Shown here: positions 26,733-36,700 of the stretch, piece after piece
Layout: each line of letters opens with the position of its first letter
Numbering within the stretch: the first letter of the stretch is position 1
Assembly (NCBI RefSeq): GCF_900166595.1
Contig: NZ_LT745763.1
Location: 3,878,017-3,942,016 of the forward strand
Direction: 5' to 3'
DNA: 64,000 nt
DNA from: Virgibacillus dokdonensis
Lineage (GTDB): Bacteria; Bacillota; Bacilli; Bacillales; Amphibacillaceae
Made by a program: the position numbers and the translations under genes
The notes under the pieces: model-generated
The model's database searches: none
What the model saw: only the letters and a program-made list of their open reading frames with translations
What the model was told of the DNA's origin: nothing

Positions 26733-28018
26733 TTTATATACTCTTCCACCAGTTCTTGAGCTTTGCCAACACGGATTTCGTTTATTTCTACTAATTTTTT
26801 CGACACGATATCAATCAACTCCCCAGTAGCTCCTGCTGCTATGGCAACAGAACGAGAATGTAAAGCCATGTGGCCTTTTTGTATACCATCGGTAGCTAAC
26901 GCTTTTAATGCGCCTAAATTCTGTGCGAGACCGACTGCAACAATTACCTGTGATAGCTCTTGGGCAGACGATACATGTAATATATCTAACGCAGCCTTTG
27001 CCATTGGGTGAACATTGATAGAACCCCCAACGATCCCAACAGACATCGGCAACTCCAATTCACCTACAAGATTTCCCTCTGCATCAACAGACCACGTTGT
27101 CATTGAGGTATACTGTCCATCACGAGCTGCATATGCATGCGCACCTGCTTCAACCGCACGCCAGTCATTTCCTGTTGCAATAACAACCGGATCAATCCCG
27201 TTCATAATTCCTTTGTTATGCGTAACTGCTCGATACGGATCAGACGCAGCAAATTCGTATGCGTGAATGACGCCGTCTCTTACTTCTTCGCCAGAGAAGT
27301 CACCTGTTTTCAACAAATGAGGCGGGACTGTACAAGTAGCACGAGCTAAGCACCGATCGGCTAAATTCGACAATATGCGCAAATACACCTTCCCACCAGT
27401 CAACGCTTCTACTGTTGGAGCAAGCGATTCAACCATTGTATTAATAATATTTGCTCCCATAGCATCACATGTATTAATGTATAAGTGAAGAACGAGCATT
27501 TGCTGGTAGCTCGACGTAGCGTCTTCATTAAGTATCCTTACATCGATTTCTTTTGCGCCACCACCACGTTTCACAATGCTTGGATAAGAAGCATTAGCCT
27601 GTTCAATTAATGCGTCTTCCGCGTAAAGTAGAGCAGCTTTTGCTTTGTGAAAATCTGTACATCCAACTACTTGAATTTGTCCAATCATTACTCTTTCCGT
27701 AGCTTCCGTAGTAAAGCCTCCTGCTTCACGTACAATTTTAGCAATATGACTAGCAGATGCTACAACAGATGGTTCCTCAATAACCATCGGCACTATATAT
27801 TCTTTCCCATTTATAAGAAAGTTCAATCCTGTTCCTAAAGGAAGGGGAAAAGTTCCAATAACATTTTCGATCATGTTATCAGCTGTATCAAGCGGAAGAG
27901 GTTCTGGTGAAGAAAGGACATGAAAAGCTTCTTCCGTAAACGCCTCCACGTTTTTTAGCAATTCTCTTCGCTTTGTAACTGTTTGCTTATAAAAACCAGG
28001 AATTCTGGAAGTCTGCAT
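26729..28018 (-). CDS. mvaA: Hydroxymethylglutaryl-CoA reductase, class II
   Basis: A 429-residue class II (bacterial) HMG-CoA reductase. It opens with the dimer motif ENVIGTFPLPLGTGLNFLIN, continues with the catalytic Glu in the GGFTTEATER segment, the cofactor loop DAMGANIINTM and the catalytic Lys in THNKGIMNGID, and ends in the flap with its conserved HSRSVAIAAGA. It reduces HMG-CoA to mevalonate in the cytoplasm. It is first in the operon, with an AGGATG site before ATG. HMG-CoA synthase is not in this window. Confidence 0.95.
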   Translation of the reverse strand: MQTSRIPGFYKQTVTKRRELLKNVEAFTEEAFHVLSSPEPLPLDTADNMIENVIGTFPLPLGTGLNFLINGKEYIVPMVIEEPSVVASASHIAKIVREAGGFTTEATERVMIGQIQVVGCTDFHKAKAALLYAEDALIEQANASYPSIVKRGGGAKEIDVRILNEDATSSYQQMLVLHLYINTCDAMGANIINTMVESLAPTVEALTGGKVYLRILSNLADRCLARATCTVPPHLLKTGDFSGEEVRDGVIHAYEFAASDPYRAVTHNKGIMNGIDPVVIATGNDWRAVEAGAHAYAARDGQYTSMTTWSVDAEGNLVGELELPMSVGIVGGSINVHPMAKAALDILHVSSAQELSQVIVAVGLAQNLGALKALATDGIQKGHMALHSRSVAIAAGATGELIDIVSKKLVEINEIRVGKAQELVEEYIK

Positions 28019-28772
28019 CGCCGATCATCCTTTTATATTAATATACACAACATCATATCTTAATTTTAATGTGGGCAGGTTAGGAAAACTTGCTTATCAC
28101 TAAACAATGATTAACGTAAATACTTTATTCTCCTAATAATGTAACAAAAGAAAAAAGGAAATATGTCTTAGGTTTTTAACAACCATCTTGTACATAAATT
28201 CAAACAAACGTTTGAAGAAATTACAATTTTCATTTCTCCAATGCTTTTAATTAGAATTGGTTATTACGTTATTACGTCAGACGCTAAGTAAGCTATTAGC
28301 ATGCCCTCAAATATTTTACCATCTTTATGCCCTCTCGCCAATCATGCTCTACGCATAATAAATAGTATCTCTATTATATAAAATCCATATGCAATTATCC
28401 GCTAAAAAAGGATGGGCAATGAAGCATGTATATACCAGTATCTCTAGCTTCTCTATTTTCTAGCACGATCAACATTTATATAAGTTTTAACGGTTCTTTG
28501 TAAAAAGAATAACGTACGTAGAGCCTAAAACATATGAACACGTTTTTATAGATATACATTTCTATAAAAAGTATATCATGATTTTGTACATTATATTATA
28601 AATTTGATTGGTTGTAGTCTAAACAAACACATAATACCACAGTATTGTTATGAATTTAAAGTAAAACTAACCGTTGTATAATAGCAACTATGAACAACAG
28701 CATATAAAAAATATAAAAGCGCCTTATTACTAGCTATGTAGCTGTGGTTTTACCCATCCATTCTATGTATTT
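28019..28772. other. Long intergenic region upstream of mvaA
   Basis: 754 bp with no convincing gene. It holds repeat copy E (28078-28145) and an AT-rich 10-bp inverted repeat TTTTTATAGA (28543-28552) with TCTATAAAAA (28561-28570). The latter may be a weak terminator or operator between mvaA and the DUF2785 pseudogene. The rest looks like decayed spacer. Confidence 0.45.
28078..28145 (+). repeat. Dispersed intergenic repeat, copy E (divergent)
   Basis: GGTTAGGAAAACTTGCTTAT, a diverged middle and TTCTCCTAATAATGTAAC. It is placed just upstream of mvaA. Confidence 0.45.
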
Positions 28773-29558
28773 TTAATTATTTTGCTGGTATTTATCTAAA
28801 ATGGCTTGCCTAGATGCTGAAAATTCTCTGTGTTTTAACAGAGCTATGTATAAGGAATAACAAAAAAGTTTCACATTCCATTCAATACGGTATCTTTTAT
28901 GAGAGAGATGGAGTTCTACTTCTAAATCTTCAATCCAATTGCGTAATTCTATATCTTTCATACCTTTTTTAATTAAAGCTTCCATAACTTGAATGAGACG
29001 TTCGTCTTCTTCATCAATATAAGGATATTCAACCAAAACACATGTCCTTATTGCATGAAGACATGCTTTTGTTTGGTTGACGTCAAATTCAGGATGTAAT
29101 ACACAAGTAGCTAGCAGATCACTACCATGTCCAATGCTATGTGCCCAGCCTTTTTCTTTAACATAACCACGATAGTCCTGTTCTAATAACAAGTATTCTA
29201 TACCTACATGAATGGCCTGCAATACGAGCTCACTAGATAAGTTTCTAGTTGTTGCATCCTTATATAAAATTGTAGCTATTACAAGCGCTGAAAATGAGCG
29301 AGTAAACACGCTATCTCCTATCGTTTTATCTTCTATATTAAAAAACAGGTACTGTTCACTCATGCACTTTTGTAAAATATATATTGTTTGCTCTTTCGTT
29401 ACGTAATCTTTCAATATCAGTTTAACGAAACTATTGTAAATAAGATCGTCTCGTATTTCAGGATCAGTATGTCCGATGTTTTCAAGCATTTCTTCTAGTA
29501 AAGAATCTAATTGACCATCTTAGAAACGATACGTATCAGTATCCAAAAAATCCCGCAT
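28773..29558 (-). pseudogene. DUF2785 family protein with an in-frame nonsense codon
   Basis: The 238 residues from the ATG at 29489 match DUF2785 proteins (LENIGHTDPEIRDDLIY near the start, KGWAHSIGHGSDLLA in the middle), a helical-repeat family of unknown function. Upstream the same frame continues as DGQLDSLLEEM, is interrupted by TAA at 29520-29522, then continues MRDFLDTDTYRF, which matches the usual family N-terminus. A single change of GAA or CAA to TAA would explain it. The internal ATG has no good ribosome site, so the gene is probably inactive or makes a shortened product. Confidence 0.75.
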
Positions 29559-29755
29559 CCTATGAAGGTATGTACCCACCCTAACACCACACATATACAA
29601 TATTTGTTCTTGTTTTTCCCATTCCGATTTAAATCGTTGACATAACCATATGTAGCAGATAATAATAGAAGGGTTTTTTATATTAAAAAAAACAAGGTCA
29701 CTAACATGTCGCAACCTTGTTTGTAATTATGTAGGAATATGTAGATTTAAAATAT

Positions 29756-29832
29756 TGGTGAGCCATGGAGGATTCGAACCTCCGACCCTCTGATTAAAAG
29801 TCAGATGCTCTACCAACTGAGCTAATGGCTCC
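29756..29832 (-). tRNA. tRNA-Lys (TTT)
   Basis: The cloverleaf on the minus strand begins GGAGCCATTAGCTCAG, with anticodon TTT within CTGACTTTTAATCAG and T-arm GGTTCGAATCC. CCA is encoded. It is the last gene of a six-tRNA cluster. Confidence 0.95.
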
Positions 29833-29917
29833 TATTCATTGCATTCCAGTTATAATGTCCATTCTAGCCAATTGCTCTATTACATATAGGTTAGAAAAGT
29901 CCCTTAAAATAAAAAAA

Positions 29918-29992
29918 TGGCTGGGCCACCAGGATTCGAACCTGGGGTACACGGGATCAAAACCCGATGCCTTACCGCTTGGCTATGGCCCA
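29918..29992 (-). tRNA. tRNA-Gln (TTG)
   Basis: On the minus strand TGGGCCATAGCCAAGCGG opens the gene. The anticodon arm CGGGTTTTGATCCCG contains TTG. CCA is encoded. Confidence 0.95.
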
Positions 29993-30003
29993 ACAATTTT
30001 AAA

Positions 30004-30088
30004 TGGTGGAGGGGGAGAGATTCGAACTCCCGAACCCTGAGGGAGCGGATTTACAGTCCGCCGCGTTTAGCCACTTCGCTACCCCTCC
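30004..30088 (-). tRNA. tRNA-Tyr (GTA)
   Basis: A class II tRNA of 85 nt with a long variable arm. The anticodon arm GGACTGTAAATCC contains GTA. It begins GGAGGGGTAGCGAAGTGG and encodes CCA. Confidence 0.95.
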
Positions 30089-30132
30089 AATAGTATGAAC
30101 ACATACAATAATCTTTATTCATTTTTTTTAAG

Positions 30133-30208
<76 letters not shown>

Positions 30209-30210
30209 AA

Positions 30211-30286
30211 TGGTGGAGGATGCAGGGCTCGAACCTGCGACCCCTTGCTTGTAAGGCAAGTGCTCTCCCAGCTGAGCTAATCCTCC
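30211..30286 (-). tRNA. tRNA-Val (TAC)
   Basis: It begins GGAGGATTAGCTCAGCTGG, the anticodon arm CTTGCCTTACAAGCAAG contains TAC, and CCA is encoded. Confidence 0.95.
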
Positions 30287-30287
30287 A

Positions 30288-30362
30288 TGGTGACCCGTAC
30301 GGGATTCGAACCCGTGTTACCGCCGTGAAAGGGCGGTGTCTTAACCGCTTGACCAACGGGCC
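30288..30362 (-). tRNA. tRNA-Glu (TTC)
   Basis: It begins GGCCCGTTGGTCAAGCGG, the anticodon arm CCGCCCTTTCACGGCGG contains TTC, and CCA is encoded. It is first of the six-tRNA cluster. Confidence 0.95.
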
Positions 30363-30679
30363 AGGATGTTTTCATCTTCCAGTTCCCTTTTCGAAACTGA
30401 CGAATTTTATTATACCTAGTTCTATATCATTTGTAAAGGGAAAATGTAATTTTTTTTAATTTCTTTTTTAAACCTTGTCAAATCAGCTTTTATCTTGTCA
30501 AAATAATGCGCATAGCTAACGGTTTCTTTCAAAACGAGGATTAGGTTATAATAAAAGCATTAAAATACATGTAATGAAGCATTTAAGTGCCATGTACTAT
30601 TTTCTTTGTGAAAATAATTCCTTATGATAAACTTGAGGCACTTTCATGCTCGATTAAAAAGGATATTGGAGGTACGTTA
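30363..30679. other. Divergent leader between tRNA cluster and fabI
   Basis: 317 bp without a gene. A TATAAT box at 30547-30552 can serve fabI, although its -35 is weak. The segment ATTATACCTAGTTCTATA near 30410-30427 is loosely like a FapR operator, but too far from the -10 to assign. Confidence 0.4.
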
Positions 30680-31456
30680 ATGAGTAACTTAGTAGAAGAT
30701 AAAAATATTGTCATCATGGGCGTTGCCAGCGAACGAAGCATCGCTTGGGGTGTAACGACTTCATTACATAAAGCCGGTGCAAATTTAATTTTCACATACC
30801 GTCAAGATAGATCTTACGGTAAGCTAACAAAATTGCTCGAAAAGCATAAAATTGAAGCTAAATGGATTGTCGAATGTGATGTTGCAAGTGATGAAAGTAT
30901 TACAAATGCATTTGCTACTATTAAAGACAAGGTAGGAGTCATTCACGGTGTTGTGCACTCTGTAGCTTTTGCCAATCGTGATGAGTTAAAGGGAGAATAC
31001 GCAAATACGTCCAGAGAAGGATTTCTATTAGCACATGAAATTAGCGCTTTTTCATTAGTTGCTGTTACAAAAGCTGCTAAAGAGCTCATGACAGAAGGTG
31101 GCAGCATCGTCACACAAACCTATCTCGGTGCAGAAAAAGTCATTCAAAATTACAATATCATGGGCGTCGCCAAAGCTTCCCTTGAAGCAAGCGTCCGTTA
31201 TCTTGCTGAAGACATGGGCAAATATGATATTCGTGTCAACGCAGTTTCTGCTGGTCCTATCCGCACATTATCCGCCAAAGGGGTTTCCGGATTTAATGAA
31301 AAACAAGGGCTTATTGAAGAAAAAGCACCTCTACGAAGAAATGTAGACCAAGATCAAGTGGGAGACGCAACATTATTTTTTATGAGCGAGCTATCACGCG
31401 GCGTAACTGGAGAAGTCCTCCATGTGGATTCTGGATATCATATTATTGGTGGCTAA
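30680..31456 (+). CDS. fabI: Enoyl-[acyl-carrier-protein] reductase FabI
   Basis: A 258-residue short-chain dehydrogenase-type enoyl-ACP reductase that carries out the last step of fatty acid elongation. The NAD site is GVASERSIAWG, and the catalytic Tyr-x6-Lys appears as YNIMGVAKASLEASVRYLA, with GPIRTLSAKGV following. The ATG at 30680 has a GGAGG site and gives the usual MSNLVEDKNIVIMG start. It is a single gene with a terminator after it. It borders the phage-tail cluster, which lies on the opposite strand. Confidence 0.95.
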   Translation: MSNLVEDKNIVIMGVASERSIAWGVTTSLHKAGANLIFTYRQDRSYGKLTKLLEKHKIEAKWIVECDVASDESITNAFATIKDKVGVIHGVVHSVAFANRDELKGEYANTSREGFLLAHEISAFSLVAVTKAAKELMTEGGSIVTQTYLGAEKVIQNYNIMGVAKASLEASVRYLAEDMGKYDIRVNAVSAGPIRTLSAKGVSGFNEKQGLIEEKAPLRRNVDQDQVGDATLFFMSELSRGVTGEVLHVDSGYHIIGG

Positions 31457-31469
31457 TAGGAAATCAAAA

Positions 31470-31511
31470 ATATGAAAAGAGCGGAGTTTTCTTCCCCGCT
31501 TCTTTTCATAT
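31470..31511. terminator. Terminator between fabI and the endolysin gene
   Basis: ATATGAAAAGA...GCGG pairs with CCGC...TCTTTTCATAT around a 9-10 base loop. It lies between convergent genes and probably serves both. Confidence 0.7.
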
Positions 31512-31540
31512 CCTATCCACTCTATTCCATCTACTTCCAT

Positions 31541-32461
31541 CTACTTAGAAAAATAACGTACATAGTTTGAATTTCCGGTAATATATAACCCAGACTTTAA
31601 CTTATACATTTTAGATCCATTTACATATAATTCATCATTTACCGTAAACACCTCTCCTTGGTGCACTATTTCGTATTTTGCGTCCCAGTCAGGAGCATTA
31701 TATACCCATAAACTAGCAGTAATTACTTCTACAAAACTTGCACTTCCTGAAGGGACTCCACTAACGACTAGTACTTGTCCAGGATAAATGATGTCATCGG
31801 TAAGGTTATTTAACGCCTGTAACTTGCTAACAGTCATACTATGTGCCTGTGCAATCCCCCATAATGAGTCTCCTGCTTTAACCGTATACGTAGTCCCGCC
31901 TCCCTCTGGCTGTAATCCCAAATATGCAGCAATAGCATCTGCTAAAGCTTTTCCAGTAAGGTCCATCGTCGTATTATTGCGCATTTTGACAATATCAATG
32001 GTAGAATCCATAAATCCACCTTCAATGAGAATAGCGGGCATTATGGACTCCCGAAGCATATGAAAATTTGCCGATTTTATACCTCGATCACGTAATCCCA
32101 TCGCCCCGACAATACTTGGATGAATAGCTCTTGCTAAAGCTAATCCACTAGATGACCCCGGATAGTAATACGTCTCTGTTCCTGTCCAAGAACCCCATTG
32201 CCCGGTATTCGCATTGTGATGATAGGATATTAAAATATCTGCATCAGCATTATTTGCTACATTCGTTCTTGTCGTTAACGGCACATCTGTATCTCCTGTA
32301 GGATCGTCCATCCGTATAACAGTGGTATTCGCATACCTATTTAAATACTTGATAGCCGCAGACACAACTTTATTATTAAATGTCCACTCCCTTTCTCCAG
32401 CAGGGCTTCGTTTACCCGGCGTATGCATTCCATGCCCAGCACCAATAGCGATTTTTGCCAT
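31541..32461 (-). CDS. Phage-type N-acetylmuramoyl-L-alanine amidase (endolysin)
   Basis: A 306-residue endolysin. The catalytic Amidase_3 domain (residues 1-185) has GAGHGMH, the zinc His in ISYHHNAN and the catalytic Glu in AILIEGGFMDS. A LysM peptidoglycan-binding module (~192-235, YTVKAGDSLWGIAQAH) and an SH3-like tail (~245-306) follow. It has no signal peptide, so it needs the holin to reach the wall. It is the last gene of the tail cluster and would release the particles by lysis. Its start has a perfect AAAGGAGG site. Confidence 0.93.
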   Translation of the reverse strand: MAKIAIGAGHGMHTPGKRSPAGEREWTFNNKVVSAAIKYLNRYANTTVIRMDDPTGDTDVPLTTRTNVANNADADILISYHHNANTGQWGSWTGTETYYYPGSSSGLALARAIHPSIVGAMGLRDRGIKSANFHMLRESIMPAILIEGGFMDSTIDIVKMRNNTTMDLTGKALADAIAAYLGLQPEGGGTTYTVKAGDSLWGIAQAHSMTVSKLQALNNLTDDIIYPGQVLVVSGVPSGSASFVEVITASLWVYNAPDWDAKYEIVHQGEVFTVNDELYVNGSKMYKLKSGLYITGNSNYVRYFSK

Positions 32462-32527
32462 TGTAAATTCCTCCTTTTAATATAATGTATTAAAAAGACA
32501 GCTTGCCCGATTGGACTAGCCGTCTGT

Positions 32528-32752
32528 CTATTTGGTAAGGTTTGACCTTTGTAGCACTTCTTTTTGTTGCCTTCCCCTAAGCGTAATATAATTATTTTTA
32601 AACCATGTCCACACAGAGACTATAAATGTAACTCCATAAGCAATAACTTCCTCTTCTAACAATGGTATAGGCTGTAAATTGTAATTTACTAAAAACGCAT
32701 TGATCCAAACTATCGCTAACGCTATTGTTCTAACCACCGTACCTTTATCCAT
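32528..32752 (-). CDS. Holin, SPP1 family
   Basis: A 74-residue protein with two membrane segments (VVRTIALAIVWINAFLV and VIAYGVTFIVSVWTWF) and a basic C-terminus (NNYITLRGRQQKEV), the SPP1 holin (Phage_holin_1) layout. The ATG at 32752 is preferred over one 36 bp upstream because AGGGAGG directly precedes it. With the XhlA-like gene and the endolysin it makes a standard Bacillus phage lysis cassette. Confidence 0.88.
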   Translation of the reverse strand: MDKGTVVRTIALAIVWINAFLVNYNLQPIPLLEEEVIAYGVTFIVSVWTWFKNNYITLRGRQQKEVLQRSNLTK

Positions 32753-32771
32753 ACGTTTACCTCCCTTTCGT

Positions 32772-33044
32772 TTAAATATATTGTCCAATCAAAATTAACA
32801 GTGTAATAAAAGCAAAAAGCCACCCACCCCAAAGGCGGATAGCTTCCAACACCGTAAATTTTCCTTCTGTTTTTGCTTCCATTCTCTCTACCTTTTCTTT
32901 CACAACCCCTAGCTCTTCGCGTAAACCATTATATTTCTTAATCATATTTCGTGTCTCTTGCATCTCATGTCGCAAATCTTTAAACTCACCTTGAATAGCC
33001 GCAATTTGCTCAAATAATTCTTTATTTGTGTACCATTGAGACAT
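32772..33044 (-). CDS. XhlA-like haemolysin/holin-associated protein
   Basis: A 90-residue protein with a long coiled coil (residues ~12-60) and one C-terminal membrane helix (WGGWLFAFITLLILIGQYI), the XhlA topology of PBSX. In PBSX XhlA works with the holin and amidase in lysis. It has an AAAGGAGG site and lies just upstream of the holin gene. Confidence 0.85.
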   Translation of the reverse strand: MSQWYTNKELFEQIAAIQGEFKDLRHEMQETRNMIKKYNGLREELGVVKEKVERMEAKTEGKFTVLEAIRLWGGWLFAFITLLILIGQYI

Positions 33045-33122
33045 AATTACCTCCTTTCATGATGCAGTAAATATAAAGAAACACCTCGTTTGAGATGCTT
33101 TAAAAGCTTCTTTCCATTCTTT

Positions 33123-33452
33123 TTATTTATTGGCTTTAAGTTCTGCAACTTCTTTTTCTAATGTTTCAACTCTATTTAATAATACCTGGGCAACTTTAGC
33201 TACAATTGCATTCATAGACCCTGTATCAAAAGAGTAAAATTCACTCTCGTCTTCTTTTATCACTTCCAATAGTTCTTCTGGAGCGGTTTCAGGAATCAAA
33301 ACACCATATGATGTTTTATCATCAACCTCCAACTCATCTCCCATATCGTATACATTATTATAAGTTTTATAACTTGCACTCTCTAAAATTCCTTTTGCAT
33401 CATAAAATGTTAAATCTTCAATGTTTCTATATCTTCTCTCAATTGGTTGCAT
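33123..33452 (-). CDS. Phage protein resembling the C-terminal part of S74 tail-fibre chaperones
   Basis: A 109-residue protein with no family assigned with certainty. The central YGVLIPETAPEELLEVIKED and the final VAKVAQVLLNRVETLEKEV look like the end of Peptidase_S74 intramolecular chaperones (YGVIAQE..., then a trimerising coiled coil). Because it lies just after the fibre gene, it may assist folding of the fibre or replace part of it. It has an AAAGGAG site. This is inference from pattern alone. Confidence 0.5.
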   Translation of the reverse strand: MQPIERRYRNIEDLTFYDAKGILESASYKTYNNVYDMGDELEVDDKTSYGVLIPETAPEELLEVIKEDESEFYSFDTGSMNAIVAKVAQVLLNRVETLEKEVAELKANK

Positions 33453-33539
33453 TGTAGTACACTCCTTTTAAATTATTTATTTTCTCACTTACTCAATTCA
33501 AAAAAGGAACACTTTACCTTAAAAGCGAAAAAACAACGC

Positions 33540-33704
33540 CTATTCAGCGTTTTCCTTTTCCTGCTGTGTATTTGCCTTTAACTCATTGATTTCTTCTTGC
33601 TGTGCAGTAATTATTGCCTCGTGATAGGCTTTTTCTTGTGACAGCTGTGCAACTTGATTACTTAATGCATTCACTACATATTGTAAATTAACTTCTTGTT
33701 CCAT
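33540..33704 (-). CDS. Small coiled-coil phage protein (54 aa)
   Basis: 54 residues from ATG at 33704 after AAAAGGGTGAG. It is wholly helical, rich in Gln and Glu (VNALSNQVAQLSQEKAYHEA), and resembles the XkdX/short fibre-accessory proteins found after tail fibre genes. The stop codon is at 33540-33542. It lies 7 bp after the tail protein. The function is unknown. Confidence 0.6.
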   Translation of the reverse strand: MEQEVNLQYVVNALSNQVAQLSQEKAYHEAIITAQQEEINELKANTQQEKENAE

Positions 33705-33711
33705 TTTACAC

Positions 33712-36700
33712 TCACCCTTTTAAATTTTTCTCCAATTCATTAACTCGTCTAACTAAATCCTTTGTAACGTTAAGATTGTGGGATATCATTGCATATAGCC
33801 TTACAGCTGTTCCCTCTTCACTTAAAATTTCGTCAGGTGCTTCATCTGATACGACTCCATAGCTTTTGAAGGTGTCTATATGACAGACCTTACCATCTTG
33901 GTCCTTTCTAATATAGTTATATTTACGCATTCTTAATGCATCTAGAATACGATATGATTCACCAATCGGTAAATCTTGAATATTTCTTTTTTGACTGCGC
34001 GTCGATGTTTCATTAATATGAACTGCATTGATTTTCCACAAGTGATAATGTGCTGTTCCTACATAGCCCCAAGCGTTAGTATCAGGTTCAAGACAAGGGT
34101 TCTCATGTCCATCTATAGTAGTACGTCCTCGCATTTTAAAATAATGTTTTTGAAAACCATTACTTCGTTCATTTTTCATCACGAACCTGTGCTCTCGCGC
34201 ATAATAAATCGTATTCATTTTATAATGCGTCCGCAATTCCATTCCTACGCCGTCTGCGCCACTTCCGATGACAAACGTATCATTTACGTTCATTCCTATT
34301 CCTGCTGACTTGCTCCCACTGCCTCCAAAGAAGCGAATTGTACTAGGGTCTGATTGCCCTTTTCCTCCTATATCACGGACTCCGATATGAATACGCACAT
34401 TTCCTTTATTATCAATTGACTCGAATCCTGCATCATCAAGCTGTATGGCCTGTGTCCCATTTTTAACACGTATTAGTACCTTATTTGCATCTATAATACC
34501 TGAACTTATTTTGTCAGCACTTAAGCTAGAGATCATTGCATTTGTTACTCTTACGTTGGCTATCTTAGCAAAATCTATTTTGGCGTTACCTGCAATAAGG
34601 TCATTGGTAATTACGCCATCCTTAATATAAACTTTCCCGTTTCTAACGACTAAATCACCATCGATGGAAACGCGTTGTGCGTTAATTTTAATCTGTTCGG
34701 GGGATTGATTAATACTGGACACTACACCATTCTTGCTTACTTTTGACTCAATACGGTCAGCGTGTTGTTTAATAGTTGATTCTGCTGTACTAACACGCAT
34801 GGTCATATTATCCATGTCTTTGTTATAAGTAGTTTCCGTTACCTTCCCCTCGATCAAGTCCGCTTGCTGTTTAAACGTGGAGTTAGCCGTACTTTTAAAC
34901 TTTTCGTAGTCGGTTTTTATTGCCGAAAAATTTTGCTCAACACCTTTTGCTGTTTGCTCAATTTCCGATGCGTAGTGTTCAACAGATTCGATTTTTCTAT
35001 CGGTGTCTTCGGGTGCTGGCGTCCAATCGGTTGCCTTGTTACCTTTTTCTAATTTTATATTCCTAACATGTATTACACTACCTGTTTGGTCAACGTTATC
35101 TCCGTACTCTAGAGCTTTTATAATTAGTAGACTTTTACTCTGCACCTCTCTATCTGGTATTTTCATAGTTGTTTTAATGCGTACCCACTTGCCATTTGTT
35201 TCAGGTACAGTAGTAGCAGGAGAATGTCTTTGTTTACCTGGGCTTCTAGTATCAAACGACATCAAAGCATGGGAGTTAGTAAATTCAGCTTTTACATCCA
35301 TGGATAACGTGAACTCTTCACCTATTGATTTATAAAAGTTTTCGTCAGTTATATGGTCTTCTATAAATGTGTAAGCGTTCCAATAACGAGTATCATTTCC
35401 AATTATTTCGATTGTTGTTATACCATCTTTAAACGACTGCCTTACGTTCTCTCTACGGTCAGACCCCGATAGAAATATTTTTTGGCTATTTTTTAATAAA
35501 TTCCTTCCGCCAACCTGAATATTATTGATTTTAGCTTCAAAATCCTCAGGCGCAGGTGTCCAGTCTGTGGCTTTATTGCCTTTTTCAATTTTTAAAGAGT
35601 GGAATTGAATTTCATTATCCCTTTTAAAATCGGAAATCCAAAAATGCATATTATAGTTATCTGCGTTTTCGTTAGTTACCTCATATACACATTCAAATTT
35701 AAACCAGTTTGTTGTTATTTTACTTATATTTCTAGATATCATTTTAGAACTATTCCCTAAAACTCTCACATTAAATTCTCTGTTCCCTTTGATATAACCA
35801 GAAAACATATATCTTTCTCCAAATGATGTAGCCTTAGGAGCTCTAGATTTAATAGGTAAATAGATAACACCTTCATTCGCTTCACTATCATTGTCTCTAG
35901 TAGCTTTAAATGTAGCTACATATCCTGATGGCACAGTTGCATCTTCTGTAATATTTTTTGTTGTGGAAATTTTATAAGGAGATAACGGATATTTGGCACT
36001 ATCAAGAATAAAATTCCTTCCACCAACCTCTATCTTACCCAGCTCGCCTTTAACATAAGTTGCATCGACTTTACTTCTAATCATATCCGCCTGTTGTTCG
36101 ATACTAGATTTATTACTGTTGATGTCGGTAATTATACCTTGCTTATCGGTGTTGTAAGTGGTGTTATCAACCTTGCTTGCTATGCCCTCAGCGTTAATCT
36201 GTATGGCAGCACTATTTTTATTTATTGTCGTTTCAAGTGTGTCTTTGTCTTGTTGATATTGCGTATTATCAACTTTAGCAGTAATATCTGTTTCTGTTTG
36301 ACTAATACGAGATTCATGATTTTCCAGATCTGTAACGATGCCATCTTTGTCGGTCTCGTAAGTTGTTTTGGATACCACATTATCAAACTTATTATCTAAT
36401 TGCTCTACCGTATAAACATCCGCTTTATTCGCTTTTGCAACTAGCCGACCATTCACCCATTCAGCATCTACTTTATTCGCCAAATCCGTAACCAATTGAC
36501 CGACTTGTTCTTGATAATCTGCTATAGAAATGGCGCCTACATCTGCTGCATTTTTAGGTGCTAATGGCTTCCATGATTCGCTTTCTTCATCCCAATGATA
36601 GAGAATATTAGGGTTTTCACTTGTGTTTAACCAGTACTTATATTCACTTGGACTAGGATACTCTTCCCCTTTATAAATCCCGTATTCGATAAAGTCTGGG

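Noticed and set aside
30407..30428. FapR-like operator upstream of fabI
   Set aside because: Symmetry is poor and it lies more than 100 bp upstream of the only -10 box.
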